A stretch of 15,963 nucleotides of DNA from an uncultured Balneolaceae bacterium (GTDB lineage Bacteria; Bacteroidota; Rhodothermia; Balneolales; Balneolaceae), in contig CALKWT010000218.1 in NCBI GenBank assembly GCA_938003885.1, positions 1-15,963 of the forward strand. The letters are read 5' to 3'. Shown in pieces: positions 15,041 to 15,963 of this stretch (within the stretch, counting starts at the first letter, position 1; every line of letters starts with the position of its first letter). The notes below the pieces were generated by a model. The model did not search any database and was not told where the DNA came from. It was given only the letters and a program-made list of their open reading frames with translations. The position numbers were made by a program, and so were the translations under genes.

Positions 15041-15963
15041 CTATCGGGCAAGTTCCGCTTCAGCTGCGATATACCCAAATACCGGCCACTGTGCCCGGTT
15101 GTTCTGATAGAGATCTTGCCAGATGCTCATTGCACGGTCCCGGCGCCCGTTCATATAGTGCCAGTTTCCGATCCCATAGGCTAACGTCGCATTCTGCATC
15201 GCTTCGGGTGTGGACTCCATGAGATAGTCCGGATCAAAAACTCCTTTGAATACGAGCAGCAGGTTCAAGTAGACATCCTCATCCTGCAGATCACTGTTTT
15301 CAGTAACGTGATCCAGCAGTTGTCCCGCCTCCAGATCCCTGCCTGCCCTTTTCAGAGCCATGTAGTTCCAGCAGAGAGCGGGGATCTCCAGATCTGTCAC
15401 AACTTCCGGATCCAGTATTTTTTGAAATTGGTCAGAAGCTTCGGCAAAATCTTCCTGGAAATAGTGCGCCAGCCCCAGATGATACCACACATTAGATTTA
15501 AGAGTGCTGGCGGGAGCCCCGTGAGGCCCCTGAAACAGATCAGGTTCCGGTTCATCTGCCCGCTGCTCCATCTGCTCTTCTGCCGTGGTAAAGTCCTCGA
15601 TAGCCCGATCGAACTCCCTGAGGGTCAGATAGCGATGCCCCCGGTGCCGATACATTCTGGGGTCATCCGGGTGCTTCTCAATACCTTCGTTGAAGATCAT
15701 GATCGCATCGCGGTATTCTCCAGTTGCAGCCGTGCTTCTGCCCATCATGATCAGGGATTCAGCGTCCTCCGGATCCGCATGATACGCCTCCCGGGACTCC
15801 TGAATATGACTGTTCAAATCATCAAAATCGTCCAGAAAAACTGAGGGCGTATAGAGGGTATCCCCCAGGAGGGAGATCGCTTGTCCGTTTTCCGGCAAGT
15901 GTGGAAGCCCGGGGACCCCCGCCTCTCTCTGACAGGAGGATAAGAGAGCAACAAGAATCAATA
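15041..15963 (-). CDS. TPR-repeat lipoprotein, N-terminus beyond the window
   Basis: The gene runs in from the right edge. A hydrophobic stretch ILVALLSS leads to a cysteine encoded at 15934-15932; LSSC reads as a lipobox, so this should be a lipoprotein anchored in the inner or outer membrane. A TTG at 15961 could start translation, but no basic n-region would precede the hydrophobic core, so the true start probably lies outside the window. About five tetratricopeptide units follow (numbering from that TTG): near 67-100, 101-134, 156-186, 192-222 and 259-290. Such helical repeats usually bind protein partners. A gap between the second and third units is rich in Asp, Glu, Pro and Gly. It converges on smc, with 11 bases between the stops. 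Partner and role are unknown; a link to SMC function is not implied. Confidence 0.8.
   Translation of the reverse strand, partial: LILVALLSSCQREAGVPGLPHLPENGQAISLLGDTLYTPSVFLDDFDDLNSHIQESREAYHADPEDAESLIMMGRSTAATGEYRDAIMIFNEGIEKHPDDPRMYRHRGHRYLTLREFDRAIEDFTTAEEQMEQRADEPEPDLFQGPHGAPASTLKSNVWYHLGLAHYFQEDFAEASDQFQKILDPEVVTDLEIPALCWNYMALKRAGRDLEAGQLLDHVTENSDLQDEDVYLNLLLVFKGVFDPDYLMESTPEAMQNATLAYGIGNWHYMNGRRDRAMSIWQDLYQNNRAQWPVFGYIAAEAELAR

Overview
The window holds a chromosomal housekeeping segment. No transposase, integrase, phage gene, CRISPR array, rRNA or tRNA could be recognised. The proteins look like the Fibrobacterota-Chlorobiota-Bacteroidota (FCB) group. My best guess is the Balneolota/Rhodothermota side, but this rests on protein flavour and gene order, not on a marker I could test. 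Most start codons lack a Shine-Dalgarno sequence, as in Bacteroidota, and several are GTG or TTG. Two promoter candidates nevertheless look like ordinary -35/-10 sigma-70 sites.

Left part (1-6831), all on the minus strand. In transcription order it holds acnA (aconitase) with its own intrinsic terminator, then a 280-base empty gap, an NhaC-type Na+/H+ antiporter, a small basic single-span membrane protein, and mutL, whose start lies 3 nt after the small gene's stop. The MutL keeps its ATPase motifs but has lost most residues of the C-terminal endonuclease site.

Middle part (6832-11458), all on the plus strand. The 200-base divergent region carries a good rplM promoter. Next come rplM-rpsI, a 220-base untranslated stretch with a long bulged hairpin and a possible pseudoknot, rpsB-tsf, a clear terminator, pyrH, a near-consensus promoter, and frr. 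Together these genes supply translation (L13, S9, S2, EF-Ts, ribosome recycling factor) and UMP kinase.

Right part (11459-15963). smc (chromosome condensin ATPase, plus strand) ends 11 nt from the end of a convergent minus-strand gene for a TPR lipoprotein, whose start lies beyond the window edge.

I found no convincing new multi-gene system. The items most worth a second look are the structured rpsI-rpsB leader, the MutL with a dismantled nuclease site, and the uncharacterised membrane protein coupled to mutL.
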